Shown piece after piece: positions 1 through 12,512 of a stretch of DNA of 64,000 nt. The notes below the pieces were generated by a model. That model worked only from the letters and a program-made list of their open reading frames with translations. It did no database searches and was not told where the DNA came from. Source of the DNA: an uncultured Luminiphilus sp. (GTDB taxonomy: Bacteria > Pseudomonadota > Gammaproteobacteria > Pseudomonadales > Halieaceae); the NCBI GenBank assembly GCA_943840615.1, contig CALSVI010000002.1, positions 1 to 64,000 on the forward strand. The letters run 5' to 3'. The translations under genes were made by a program, and so were the position numbers. Positions within the stretch are counted from its first letter, which is position 1. Each line of letters begins with the position of its first letter.

Positions 1-2
1 TA

Positions 3-1109
3 CAGCAGCTGGGACAGGAGTTGATGGTGCTGGAGGGCTCAGCCGAGCTGGTAATCCCCAGCGTGGTCGAGCGCTTCGGCATCGAATACGTGACGACCAG
101 CTTTACAGCAGGCTGGCACGAGTCTCAAGGCATCGCGTTCCTCGAAGAAAAACTCCCCGTCCCACTCGAGGTGTTTCGAGGCAACACCTTGTTCAATATC
201 GAGCAGCTCCCCTTTGCGATCGAAGATTTACCCAACACATTTTCCCCCTTTAGACGCAAAGTAGAAAAGCAGACCATCGACCGGCCACGCTCCGCGCCCG
301 AGTCGCTTCCTCCGCCGCCCGCGGCCCAGTTTGATGCCATTCCTCATGCAGCGGCATCCCCCCACCCCGGGCTACCCTTGCCCGGTGGCAGTGCGGCGGG
401 GCTGCGCCGCCTCGATCAATTTTTATTTCAACAGCACGGTATCGCCAACTATAAACTGACACGTAACGACCTCGATGGGTTAGCGGGGTCGAGCACGCTC
501 TCTCCCTGGCTGGCGAATGGCGCGGTATCAGTGCGCACCATCGCTCATGACATTTTCCGCTACGAGCGCGAGCACACCGCCAACGACTCAACTTACTGGC
601 TGTATTTTGAATTACTGTGGCGTGAATTTTTTCACTGGCGGGCGGTTGCAGATGGCGCGGCACTGTTTCGACAGAGCGGTCGCCACAGCAGGCGCTTGCT
701 GACCACCTTTGAACCGCGTCACTTTGCCCGATGGTGTGCCGGCGATACCGACTACCCGCTGGTCAATGCGCTCATGCGACAGCTGGTTGCGACGGGATGG
801 ATGAGTAATCGTGGTCGCCAGATTGCTGCCTCATGCCTGATCAACGAACTGGGTCTCGACTGGCGGTACGGCGCGGCCTTTTTCGAGCAGCAGCTCATTG
901 ACTACGACGTTGGCAGCAATTACGGCAACTGGCAGTACATCGCCGGTGTCGGCAGTGATCCGCGAGGTGGACGACACTTCAATCTCGAGAAACAGGCGGA
1001 ACAGTTCGACCCCGACGCGCTTTTCACTGCGAAATGGGAGGGCTTTCGTCCGGCCCAACCCCACTACGTGGTCGATGGTGCAGACTGGCCGATCACGGAA
1101 CCGCGCTGA
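3..1109 (+). CDS. DASH-type cryptochrome / photolyase family protein, C-terminal part (5' end lies outside the window)
   Basis: Frame is open to the window start (QQLGQELMVLEGSAELVIP...). FAD-binding photolyase motifs: WLANGAVSVRTIAHDIFRYE, YWLYFELLWREFFHWRA, WMSNRGRQIAASCLINELGLDWRYGAAFFEQQLIDYDVGSNYGNWQYIAGVGSDPRGGRHFNLEKQ. Confidence 0.9.
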   Translation, partial: QQLGQELMVLEGSAELVIPSVVERFGIEYVTTSFTAGWHESQGIAFLEEKLPVPLEVFRGNTLFNIEQLPFAIEDLPNTFSPFRRKVEKQTIDRPRSAPESLPPPPAAQFDAIPHAAASPHPGLPLPGGSAAGLRRLDQFLFQQHGIANYKLTRNDLDGLAGSSTLSPWLANGAVSVRTIAHDIFRYEREHTANDSTYWLYFELLWREFFHWRAVADGAALFRQSGRHSRRLLTTFEPRHFARWCAGDTDYPLVNALMRQLVATGWMSNRGRQIAASCLINELGLDWRYGAAFFEQQLIDYDVGSNYGNWQYIAGVGSDPRGGRHFNLEKQAEQFDPDALFTAKWEGFRPAQPHYVVDGADWPITEPR

Positions 1110-1285
1110 TGCCTCATCGTAAAAAATCGGATCTGCCCACCAAAATCTGCCCAGTTTGTGAGCGGCCTTTCAGCTGGCGAGCACGCTGGAAACACCAGTG
1201 GGAGGCGATTGTGTACTGTTCCAGACGGTGCAGTCGCCAGCGTTGGCGCAGGCGCGTACCGTCCTCTCCGACAGAAAAGGGTTAA
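1109..1285 (+). CDS. DUF2256 family small Cys-rich protein
   Basis: MPHRKKSDLPTKICPVCERPFSWRARWKHQWEAIVYCSRRCSRQRW: CxxC...CSRRC pattern typical of DUF2256. ATG overlaps the upstream cryptochrome stop (TGATG). Confidence 0.8.
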   Translation: MPHRKKSDLPTKICPVCERPFSWRARWKHQWEAIVYCSRRCSRQRWRRRVPSSPTEKG

Positions 1286-2811
1286 AGCGCCTCGATCTGC
1301 TCGAGCGTTCGATCCGCCCAGTTCAGCACCACCTCACGATCATCATCGCTGCGTTTTCGCCAGCCCCCCAGGATCAACCCCATCCTCGGGTTGCTGCTCA
1401 GTAGGTCCTTGTGTCGATCAATAAAGTGCCAGTAGAGGCTGTTATAGGGACAGGCGCCCTCTCCGGTTACTTTTTTAGGATCATAGCGACAGGCCTTGCA
1501 ATGGTCGCCCTGCTTCTGGATGTACTTGCCGCTGGCCGCATAGGGCTTGGAGGCCATGATGCCGCCATCTGCAAATAACGCCATACCCAAAGTGTTCGGC
1601 AGCTCTACCCACTCATAGGCATCAACGTACACACCCAGATACCAGTCGCAGACCGCCGGCACATCAAGCCCGGCAATCAAGGCGAAATTACCGATGACCA
1701 TCAGTCGTTGGATGTGGTGGGCGTAGCCCAGATCCAGTGACTGCTTCAGGGCCTGCGAAAGGCAACGCATCTCGGTGTCGCCGGTCCAGAACCACTCCGG
1801 TAAAGGAGTCATCGCGGACAGCGCGTTGAGCTTGCTGTAATCCGGCATGTGATGCCAGTAAAGCCCCCTGACATATTCGCGCCAGCCCAAGACCTGCCGG
1901 ATGAAACCCTCGGCGGCTGACAAAGAGCAGTGCCCTTGCTGATAAGCCGCCTCTACCTGTTCGCAAACAGGCAAGGGATCCAGCAGACCGCAGTTGAGGT
2001 ACATCGAAATCAAGCCATGGAAAAGCCAGGGAGACTCCTCCGCCAACGCGTCCTGATAGGTGCCAAACGCTGGCAACGCATGCTCGCAAAACCAATCCAA
2101 TTCTGCCTGTGCGGCCTCGTGGGTCACTGCCCATCGAAATGCCGACAGATCTCCCGGATTGTCGGGAAAACAGCGATATACCGTCTCGATCACGTCGTGA
2201 GTGATCTCGTCGAGGACAGGCTCAGGTCGCGGGGGAATATCGCGCTGTCCCCGCCAGCCCGAGCGATTATCGGCGTCGTAGTTCCATTTGCCTCCCGTGG
2301 GCTGGTCGCCTTCCATCAGCAGTCGGTAGCGCTTGCGCATATCGCGATAGAAGTACTCCATCCGCAGCTGCTTTCGCCCGTCTGCCCAGTCCGAAAAATC
2401 CTGCTGCGATGCCAGAAAGCGCGTATCGGCCAGACACTCCACCGGGACACCCAATTGCTCAGGCCAGCTTTGCATGCGCTCACGCAGCCGGTATTCCCCG
2501 GGCTCACAGACAATCAAGCGCTCGCATCGCCACTCCGCCACCACGCCCTCACAGGCAGCCAACAGTGACGGTACCGATTGCTCGATAGTGATGTACTCGA
2601 CCTGATAGCCTTGCTCGCGGAGACGCGCGGCAAAGTGGCGCATCGCGCTGAACAGCAGCGCGATCTTGTGGCGGTTGTGACGGACATAAGTCGCCTCCTC
2701 GCCCACTTCCGCGAGAATCACCACCGCGTGCTCTACATCCACTTGGTTCAACGCGGGGTGATGCCAGCTCAGCTGATCGCCCAGCACTAAAATAGCCGTA
2801 TCTCGATTCAT
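1282..2811 (-). CDS. Cryptochrome/photolyase-related protein (FeS-BCP / bacterial (6-4) photolyase-like)
   Basis: MNRDTAILVLGDQLSWHHPAL N-terminus (ORF track start at 3021 is too long); C-terminal cysteines in KQGDHCKACRYDPKKVTGEGACPYNSLYWHFIDRH match the Fe-S cluster photolyase group. Confidence 0.85.
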   Translation of the reverse strand: MNRDTAILVLGDQLSWHHPALNQVDVEHAVVILAEVGEEATYVRHNRHKIALLFSAMRHFAARLREQGYQVEYITIEQSVPSLLAACEGVVAEWRCERLIVCEPGEYRLRERMQSWPEQLGVPVECLADTRFLASQQDFSDWADGRKQLRMEYFYRDMRKRYRLLMEGDQPTGGKWNYDADNRSGWRGQRDIPPRPEPVLDEITHDVIETVYRCFPDNPGDLSAFRWAVTHEAAQAELDWFCEHALPAFGTYQDALAEESPWLFHGLISMYLNCGLLDPLPVCEQVEAAYQQGHCSLSAAEGFIRQVLGWREYVRGLYWHHMPDYSKLNALSAMTPLPEWFWTGDTEMRCLSQALKQSLDLGYAHHIQRLMVIGNFALIAGLDVPAVCDWYLGVYVDAYEWVELPNTLGMALFADGGIMASKPYAASGKYIQKQGDHCKACRYDPKKVTGEGACPYNSLYWHFIDRHKDLLSSNPRMGLILGGWRKRSDDDREVVLNWADRTLEQIEAL

Positions 2812-2917
2812 GTCGATGTTTACGCCGTGATATCGGCTGTAGACTAGTTGCCGGGCCTTTTGAAACCGGACAGACTGCGGACACTCCCCTCGTCGACACC
2901 CGCAAGGAGACAATCCC

Positions 2918-4096
2918 ATGACGTGGTTAAAGAGATTGCTGACCACACTGGCCGTGCTGTCCTGCGCGGTGGTCGCCGCCTTTTTTCTGCTCGGTCCCCG
3001 GTGGATTGATAGCGCTTCCAATCAGGTGGTGGGCGACCCCGGCCGCCGCCCCACGCCCGAGGCGCTGACGCTTCATCGCCAGCTGATTGTTGGGGACCTG
3101 CACGCCGATTCTGCACTGTGGGGCAAGGATCTTTTGGCACGTAACGACTGGGGTCAAGTGGACGTGCCCCGGCTAGTTGAGGGCGGATCCGCCTTGCAAA
3201 TGTTTACCACCGTGACCAAATCACCTGAGGGCCAAAATTACGAGCAAAATGCCACCGACGCGTCGGACAATATCACCCTATTGGCCATGGCACAGCGCTG
3301 GCCCGCCGAGACCTTTACCAGTTTGTTTGCCCGCGCCCTGTTTCAGGCAGAGCGCGTGAAACGCGCTGCGCAACAAAGCGAACACCTGACACTCATCGAG
3401 ACGCGAACCGGTTTGAATGACCTCCTGAATCGCCGCAGGCGAGGCGACAACGTCGTAGGAGCACTGCTCGGGACAGAGGGCTCCCATGCGCTGGATGGCA
3501 GGCTTGAAAACATTGATCGCCTTTATGTGGCTGGGTTTCGCATGATGGGTCTTCAACACTTTTTCGATAATCGGCTAGGCGGCTCGCTGCACGGCGAATC
3601 CCAGACGGGCTTGACCGCTTTTGGCGAGGAGGCGGTGCGCACCATGCACGCTCGCGGGATTATGATCGATGTGGCGCATAGCAGTGAGGCGACAGTTCGC
3701 GACACGCTGCGAGTGACCGGTGGTGGTGCGCTGATCGTCAGCCACACCGGCTTTAACGGGCACTGCCCGAGCCCACGTAATATCAGCGACGAAACCATGG
3801 CCATGATTACCGAATCGGGCGGACTGATCGGTGTCGGTTTCTGGTCAGATGTGGTCTGCGGGACCGGCATCAACGCGATCGTCAGTGCCATCCGCTACGG
3901 GGTCGACCGCTTCGGCCTCGAACACATTGCGCTGGGTTCAGACTGGGACGGCTCGGTCACCACGCCTATTGACGCTGCGCAGCTTCCTCATTTGACCCAG
4001 GCATTGCTGGACGCCGATTTCACCGAACAGCAAGTCGCGGCGGTCATGGGAGGCAATATGGCGCGCTTTTTGGGCGAACATCTTCCGCCCCAATGA
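2918..4096 (+). CDS. Membrane dipeptidase (peptidase M19 / renal dipeptidase family)
   Basis: N-terminal TM segment; DLHADSAL, GTEGSHALDG, MIDVAHSSEATVRD, ALGSDWDGSV motifs of M19 dipeptidases. Confidence 0.85.
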   Translation: MTWLKRLLTTLAVLSCAVVAAFFLLGPRWIDSASNQVVGDPGRRPTPEALTLHRQLIVGDLHADSALWGKDLLARNDWGQVDVPRLVEGGSALQMFTTVTKSPEGQNYEQNATDASDNITLLAMAQRWPAETFTSLFARALFQAERVKRAAQQSEHLTLIETRTGLNDLLNRRRRGDNVVGALLGTEGSHALDGRLENIDRLYVAGFRMMGLQHFFDNRLGGSLHGESQTGLTAFGEEAVRTMHARGIMIDVAHSSEATVRDTLRVTGGGALIVSHTGFNGHCPSPRNISDETMAMITESGGLIGVGFWSDVVCGTGINAIVSAIRYGVDRFGLEHIALGSDWDGSVTTPIDAAQLPHLTQALLDADFTEQQVAAVMGGNMARFLGEHLPPQ

Positions 4097-4136
4097 GCGG
4101 GGCGAGCTCAGCCTCGCCCAACCCTTTTCACATCCG

Positions 4137-5258
4137 TCAGGTATCCAGCAGCAGCGTCGCTAAGCGCTTGCGATGATGGATCGCCCCACCGTACATCTGC
4201 TGTGCCCACTGGGCGCGACGAATAAACAGGGTGGAATCACACTCCCAGGTGAATCCAAATCCCCCGTGGAACTGCACCGAGCGGTCGCCGGCAAATACCA
4301 TGACGTCGTCTGCCGCTACCTTGGCCATTCGGCAGGCAATCTCTGCATCGGTGGAAAGCGGCTCATCGCCTACAACGGTCGCGCCGTGGTAAACAAAGGA
4401 TCGTGCGTTTTCCATGCCCACGTAAATGTCCACAGTCGGGTGTTTGAGTGCCTGATAAGACCCGATCAACTTGCCAAACTGCTTCCGCGTTTTCAGATAC
4501 TCAGTAATGCTAGCCAGACACTTACCCGCCGCACCTGTGGTTTCTGCGGCCGTCAACAGCGCACCCAGCAACAAGGTATCCCTGAGTGCAGCAGCCACCG
4601 CTTCACCACGCAGCACCTGTTCCGGCATGACACCGGTAAAGTCGACATTCGCAGCCCGCTTGGTCAGATCAATCAGCACATTGTCTGAGATCGCGCTATC
4701 CCCGATGGCAGTGCGCTCCACCAGCGCCAGCACCGGCATGCCCGCCTCGCTGGCCACCACGACAAAGCTGTCCGCTACGCCAGCGTCAGCAACAAAATGC
4801 TTACTGCCCACCAGTTTGCCGGCGGCATCGAGCGTCACACCCATATTGGCAGCACCCCAGTCGGCATGGTCAAGAAATGCCACGGTGCCCACCGTGCCAC
4901 CGCAGAGCCGGCCCAGCCACTCCGCCGCAGACTCGCCCGCCGCGCGCCAGACAAGCTGCCCCGCGAGCGTGGTGCTCAACAAGGGCGTACCCAATAAACC
5001 ACCGCCGAGCGCCTCAAAGACAGGGACCGCTGAACCGACACCCATCCCCGCACCGCCGACGCTGTCGGGTAAAGCAATACCGGTCCATCCCATCTCAACC
5101 ATGGTCTGCCAGATCGCCGGATCAAATCCGGTATCGGTTTCCAGTTGCGAGCGAATCGCTTCGATCGGGGCCTGATCACGGACAAATCCCCGCGCGACAT
5201 CAAGGAGCATGCCCTGCTCTTCGGTAACGCTGATCGCTACATTTTGCACTAATGACAT
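4137..5258 (-). CDS. Acyl-CoA dehydrogenase family protein (373 aa)
   Basis: ACAD N-terminal region GWTGIALPDSVGGAGMG; C-terminal QFHGGFGFTWECDSTLFIRRAQW. Confidence 0.85.
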   Translation of the reverse strand: MSLVQNVAISVTEEQGMLLDVARGFVRDQAPIEAIRSQLETDTGFDPAIWQTMVEMGWTGIALPDSVGGAGMGVGSAVPVFEALGGGLLGTPLLSTTLAGQLVWRAAGESAAEWLGRLCGGTVGTVAFLDHADWGAANMGVTLDAAGKLVGSKHFVADAGVADSFVVVASEAGMPVLALVERTAIGDSAISDNVLIDLTKRAANVDFTGVMPEQVLRGEAVAAALRDTLLLGALLTAAETTGAAGKCLASITEYLKTRKQFGKLIGSYQALKHPTVDIYVGMENARSFVYHGATVVGDEPLSTDAEIACRMAKVAADDVMVFAGDRSVQFHGGFGFTWECDSTLFIRRAQWAQQMYGGAIHHRKRLATLLLDT

Positions 5259-5269
5259 CTCAGGCCCCC

Positions 5270-6472
5270 TTACTTCGGCAAGCCGAGTACATGCTCAGCG
5301 ATGATATTGGCCTGTACCTGCGTGGTACCACCACCGATTGTGGCGCCAAAATTACTGAAGTAGGCGCGCTGCCAGAAACCGCCGCTTACGGCATTAGCGT
5401 CGCCGACGTACAAGGCGCTCTGGGCACCCTGCTTGCTCGCGGTATATTGTTTCATCCGTCGTTCGTACTCCGTCCCCCGATACTTCACCGATAGCGCCAG
5501 CCCCATGGGGTAATCCGAGTTCAAGGCCGGAACGGCCATTCGACGACCGCAGAGCGTCAGCGCCTTGGACTCCATGATAAATCCGACCAAATCATCCCGA
5601 ACAATGGGATCGGATAATAAAGGCTCACCGTCGTGTTCGAATTTCGATAGCGCGTCGATCATGTCATCGACCTGAATCGTGAGACCCCAGTATCCACTGG
5701 CCTGACCTGCCGTGACGCCCCGCTCGTATTCAAGGGTCTTCATGGCCACTCTCCATCCACCCCCGTCCTCGCCCATGAGGCAGCTCGCCGGAATGCGTGC
5801 GTCGGTGAAAAATGTCTGGTTAAAACCATACTCCCCGGTCACCTTTCGAATGGGATGCGCTTCCACGCCGTCGATCTTCATGGGGGAGAGGAAAAACGAG
5901 AGACCATCATACTTTCGCTCAGCCTGAGGATTCGTGCGGGCCAGCAGGATCATATGGTCGGCATAGTTGCCCAGTGTCGTCCAAATCTTCGAGCCATTGA
6001 CCACATAGTCATCGCCGTCTCGCACCGCACGCGTTTGCACGGCCCCCAGATCAGACCCGTGATCGGGCTCGGAAAAGCCCTGACACCAGATCTCTTCGCC
6101 CGAGAGAATATTTTTGATGTATTGGGCCTTCTCGTTGTCGGTACCCATATCGAGTAATAGCGGGCCGACCCAGTTGAGACCGATCGTGTTAAAGATAATA
6201 GGGGCCCTGTGCTTACCCAGCTCCTTATCCACGACATATTGATAGGCGGGGTCGGCGCCCTGCCCGCCGTACTCGGTCGGCCAATGCATACCGAGATACC
6301 CGGCACTCCACAGCTTATGTTGCCACTCTCGCAGGAAATCGAGCTGCTGCTCGGTCCCCACCTCCAGGAACGTGAGCGGTAGCAGAAAGCCGGGATCGGC
6401 CGGCACATTTTCCGCCATCCAAGCGGCCACTTCTTTCCGAAATGCGCTCAGCGCTGCTTTATTGTCACTCAT
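5270..6472 (-). CDS. Acyl-CoA dehydrogenase family protein (400 aa)
   Basis: GFSEPDHGSDLGAVQTRAVRDGDDYVVNGSKIWTT; C-terminal GGGTTQVQANIIAEHVLGLPK. Confidence 0.88.
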   Translation of the reverse strand: MSDNKAALSAFRKEVAAWMAENVPADPGFLLPLTFLEVGTEQQLDFLREWQHKLWSAGYLGMHWPTEYGGQGADPAYQYVVDKELGKHRAPIIFNTIGLNWVGPLLLDMGTDNEKAQYIKNILSGEEIWCQGFSEPDHGSDLGAVQTRAVRDGDDYVVNGSKIWTTLGNYADHMILLARTNPQAERKYDGLSFFLSPMKIDGVEAHPIRKVTGEYGFNQTFFTDARIPASCLMGEDGGGWRVAMKTLEYERGVTAGQASGYWGLTIQVDDMIDALSKFEHDGEPLLSDPIVRDDLVGFIMESKALTLCGRRMAVPALNSDYPMGLALSVKYRGTEYERRMKQYTASKQGAQSALYVGDANAVSGGFWQRAYFSNFGATIGGGTTQVQANIIAEHVLGLPK

Positions 6473-6577
6473 GGTGTGTCTCCCGCTATGCCAGCCCCAA
6501 ATTATAGGGTCAGAGCCCGGCGCATAGTGGCACAGGGCATATCATATTGTCAGTCTGCTTAGATTTGAGGTGCCCGC

Positions 6578-7750
6578 TCAGAGCCCGTATTGCCGCGTCG
6601 CAAGATCACGCATGATCTCCTCGGAACCACCCCCAATCGCGTTTACCCGCACCTCGCGATAAATTCGCTCCACCCGGTTACCTCGCATGTAGCCCAGGCC
6701 CCCGAGAATCTGCATCGCCTCGCGGGCACAGAACTCCATGACCTCGCTGGCCTGAACCTTGAGTAACGCAATGTCGCCGGGATTGGGCGTACCCGCTTCG
6801 ATCGACTCGTAGCACAAGCGAATGTAGGCCTGTGTCGCATTGAGTTGCTGCTTCATCTGCGCAATTTTATGGCGGATCACCTGATGGTCTGCAAGACGCT
6901 TGCCAAACGTTTTGCGCTCGGTCGCCCACGCCACCGCCTCTTCGAGGCAGACGCGAGCGTAGGCCTCCATGGCCGCCGCCATGCCCATACGCTCGCTGTT
7001 AAAGTTGGTCATGATGACCCTGAAACCCTCATTCTCCGCGCCAATGAGATTCGCTACGGGCACCCGCACCTCGTCGAAATACAGCGTTGCGGTATCAGAG
7101 GCCCACCACCCCATCTTCCGATCCAGGGGCGTGCGCGAAAAACCGTCCGCGTCGGTCGGAATCAGGAGCATCGAGACGCCAGCAGCACCGGGACCACCCG
7201 TTCGCACTGCCGTTGACACCCAGTTGGCGCGCATTCCCCCCGTGATATAGGTCTTACTGCCGCTGATCACATAATGATCACCATCGCGAGTCGCCGTCGT
7301 GGCCAGGTTTGCGACGTCCGAGCCGCCCCCGGGTTCGGTGATCCCCAGCGAGATCCATTTTTCTCCCCTGAGCACCGCGGGCGCCACTTCCGCCTGCATC
7401 TCCTCGGGGCCCCAATTAATCACCGGGGGCAGGCCAATACCGTGAACCATCAGTGACGCGCTGACGCCCCCTGCACCCACTCTGGAGAGCTCTTCGTTGA
7501 CAATCCATGAATGCCAGCTGTCGGCAGGCGTGCCACCAAACTGTTCCGGGTAACCCAATCCCAACAGCCCGACCGCGGCCGCCTTGGGCCACAGGGTATT
7601 CGGTATCGCACCCGCCTCATCCCAATCGTCGGCATAGGGCATGATTTCCGTGTCGACAAAACGTCGCAAAGCCTCACGCCAAGCGAGATGTTCTTCGGTG
7701 AGATGCGGGTTGGGTAACCGCGCACTATCAAAGTCAAGGCTCATGACCAC
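6578..7750 (-). CDS. Acyl-CoA dehydrogenase family protein (390 aa)
   Basis: GITEPGGGSDVANLATTATRDGDHYVISGSKTYITGG; QILGGLGYMRGNRVERIYREVRVNAIGGGSEEIMRDL. Confidence 0.88.
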   Translation of the reverse strand: MVMSLDFDSARLPNPHLTEEHLAWREALRRFVDTEIMPYADDWDEAGAIPNTLWPKAAAVGLLGLGYPEQFGGTPADSWHSWIVNEELSRVGAGGVSASLMVHGIGLPPVINWGPEEMQAEVAPAVLRGEKWISLGITEPGGGSDVANLATTATRDGDHYVISGSKTYITGGMRANWVSTAVRTGGPGAAGVSMLLIPTDADGFSRTPLDRKMGWWASDTATLYFDEVRVPVANLIGAENEGFRVIMTNFNSERMGMAAAMEAYARVCLEEAVAWATERKTFGKRLADHQVIRHKIAQMKQQLNATQAYIRLCYESIEAGTPNPGDIALLKVQASEVMEFCAREAMQILGGLGYMRGNRVERIYREVRVNAIGGGSEEIMRDLATRQYGL

Positions 7751-7915
7751 GTCCTGTTGCTGGGAGATCGCGAAACGCTCGGGCCATGGCCCGGGGCGGA
7801 CTCTTTTTTACCCACTGATCAGCCCCGAGTCAATTCGCGTATAAGGTACAATCGCGTCCCCGATCCTATCGCTTCGGGGCGCACTGGTCAGACAGCCAGC
7901 GCTCAGGAACCCGCT

Positions 7916-8998
7916 ATGAAATACCTCGGCCAGTCCGATTATCAGCACGCTACGGCGCCACGTATTGGCGTCCTGCTGACTAATCTTGGCACCCCGGAAG
8001 CGCCCACCACCAAGGCGCTGAAGCCCTATTTGAAGCAATTCTTGTGGGATCCCCGGGTCGTGGAAGTCCCACGGCCGATCTGGTGGCTGATACTGAATGG
8101 CATCATCCTCAATACGCGACCCAAGCGCTCTGCCGAGGCCTACCGTATGGTGTGGAGTGATCGCGGCTCCCCCCTTCTGGCCCATCTTGAAGACCAGGTA
8201 GCGGGCGTATCGGCCAGCCTGACATCACAGCACGGCGACCGGTTTGTTGTGCGGGGCGCCATGCGCTACGGCACGCCTGCCATCGCCGACGTGCTCAGCG
8301 AGATGTTTGATGCAGGTATTCAGAAGCTGGTGGTATTGCCGCTTTATCCACAATACGGCGGCCCCACTACCGGTTCCACTTTTGACGAAGTGAGCAGCGA
8401 TCTGACCCGACGACGCTGGTTGCCCGCCCTGCGCTTTATCAGCTCTTATCACGACGACCCGCGTTACATCGGCGCGGTGGCCGACAGTATCCGTGCTCAC
8501 TGGGAGCACCATGGTCGAGCCGATAAACTGATCTTGTCTTACCACGGCATGCCCAAGCGGTACCTGACCGAGGGGGACCCCTACCATTGTCAGTGTCACA
8601 AAACCTCACGCCTTATCGGGCAGGCGCTCGGACTCTCTGAGGGCGAGATGATCACCACGTTCCAATCTCGATTTGGTCGCGAGGAGTGGTTGCAGCCCTA
8701 TACCGACGAGACGTTACAGACACTTCCGGACGACGGCGTCACAGCAGTGCAGGTCGTCTGTCCAGGTTTTTCAGCCGACTGCCTTGAGACCATTGAAGAA
8801 ATCGGCATGGAGAACCGGGACACATTCCTCGAAGCCGGTGGATCTCGCTACGAATATATCCCCTGCCTGAATGCCCAATCCGGTCATATCGAGGCACTGA
8901 CCGATCTCATCAGCGATGAGATCAATGGCTGGCTGGACAATCCTCAGGATTCGGGGGAAACGGACCAACTGGCGCGCGAGCTGGGCGCCCCCCAGTAA
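7916..8998 (+). CDS. hemH: Ferrochelatase
   Basis: RIGVLLTNLGTPEAPTTKALKPYLKQFLWDPRVVE; LSYHGMPKRYLTEGDPYHCQCHKTSRL; CPGFSADCLETIEEI. Start moved to ATG 7916. Confidence 0.95.
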   Translation: MKYLGQSDYQHATAPRIGVLLTNLGTPEAPTTKALKPYLKQFLWDPRVVEVPRPIWWLILNGIILNTRPKRSAEAYRMVWSDRGSPLLAHLEDQVAGVSASLTSQHGDRFVVRGAMRYGTPAIADVLSEMFDAGIQKLVVLPLYPQYGGPTTGSTFDEVSSDLTRRRWLPALRFISSYHDDPRYIGAVADSIRAHWEHHGRADKLILSYHGMPKRYLTEGDPYHCQCHKTSRLIGQALGLSEGEMITTFQSRFGREEWLQPYTDETLQTLPDDGVTAVQVVCPGFSADCLETIEEIGMENRDTFLEAGGSRYEYIPCLNAQSGHIEALTDLISDEINGWLDNPQDSGETDQLARELGAPQ

Positions 8999-9004
8999 CC
9001 CGCG

Positions 9005-9838
9005 TCAGTGGCTTGGCTCAAACCAGCCTAGCGTATAGGCAATACCCACTCCCAGCAGAAATAACAAGGTCAGCCGCAACCGGTCGTGGCTGTGAAACTG
9101 GACTTCGGGCAGCAGGTCGCCCAGCGCGATACAAATAAAGGCACCGGCCGCAAAGGCCAGGATGGCGGGCAGCCACAGGTCAGAGGGGAAAAACGGAGTG
9201 GCACCAAAATAAAACAGCGCTGCGGTCACTGGGCACAACAGTGCGAATAAGATCCCCGCAGACCAGCGGGCAACAGAGGACCACCCCGTAGCCGCCATCA
9301 CGGTCTCAATAGAGAGGGCATCCAGCGGCTTGTGCAGCAAGATGGCAAGGAATACGCCCGCACCCGCCAGGCTGGCGCCACCCACCGCACTGACCAGCAC
9401 CGCCCCCAAAGCAACACCGTCCACAATAGTATGAACACACAGGCCGGCTAATAAACCGACGGCACCCATTTTTTGCTCGGGCAGATGCGCATGATCGTGT
9501 GCATGCGCATGATGATGGGCGTCGGCAGAAGACAGCTCGCAGTCTGCCGCTGCGCTGCCAAAATCATGCTGATGAAAATGGAACCAGCGTAACAAAAGCA
9601 GCATGAAGACAAGACCGGCGAGCGTCCAGATCATGACCGTATCAATCGCGCCTGCAGCGGCAAAGCTATGGGGAATCAAGTGTAAGAGCGCGACGCCCAG
9701 CATCAATCCCGAAATCAGACTCAACACCATCTGTGTGCGAGTGTGGGTCATGAGAAACAGTCGAGGTAGGCCGCTTCCCAGCAGTGATGCAGCGAACAGG
9801 GCAATGCCATATAACGCCAGAACGGATGTTTCTGCCAC
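9005..9838 (-). CDS. ZIP family metal transporter
   Basis: Multiple TM segments, His-rich loop ADAHHHAHAHDHAHLPEQ, HTIVDGVALGA and LHKPLDAL motifs. Confidence 0.85.
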   Translation of the reverse strand: MAETSVLALYGIALFAASLLGSGLPRLFLMTHTRTQMVLSLISGLMLGVALLHLIPHSFAAAGAIDTVMIWTLAGLVFMLLLLRWFHFHQHDFGSAAADCELSSADAHHHAHAHDHAHLPEQKMGAVGLLAGLCVHTIVDGVALGAVLVSAVGGASLAGAGVFLAILLHKPLDALSIETVMAATGWSSVARWSAGILFALLCPVTAALFYFGATPFFPSDLWLPAILAFAAGAFICIALGDLLPEVQFHSHDRLRLTLLFLLGVGIAYTLGWFEPSH

Positions 9839-9842
9839 GCGA

Positions 9843-12497
<2,655 letters not shown>

Positions 12498-12512
12498 CTC
12501 TCGAGTCTCCTG

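Noticed and set aside
4471-5175. 234 aa plus-strand ORF opposite an acyl-CoA dehydrogenase
   Set aside because: Low-complexity Ser/Ala/Pro-rich translation antisense to a well supported ACAD gene; a GC-rich shadow ORF.
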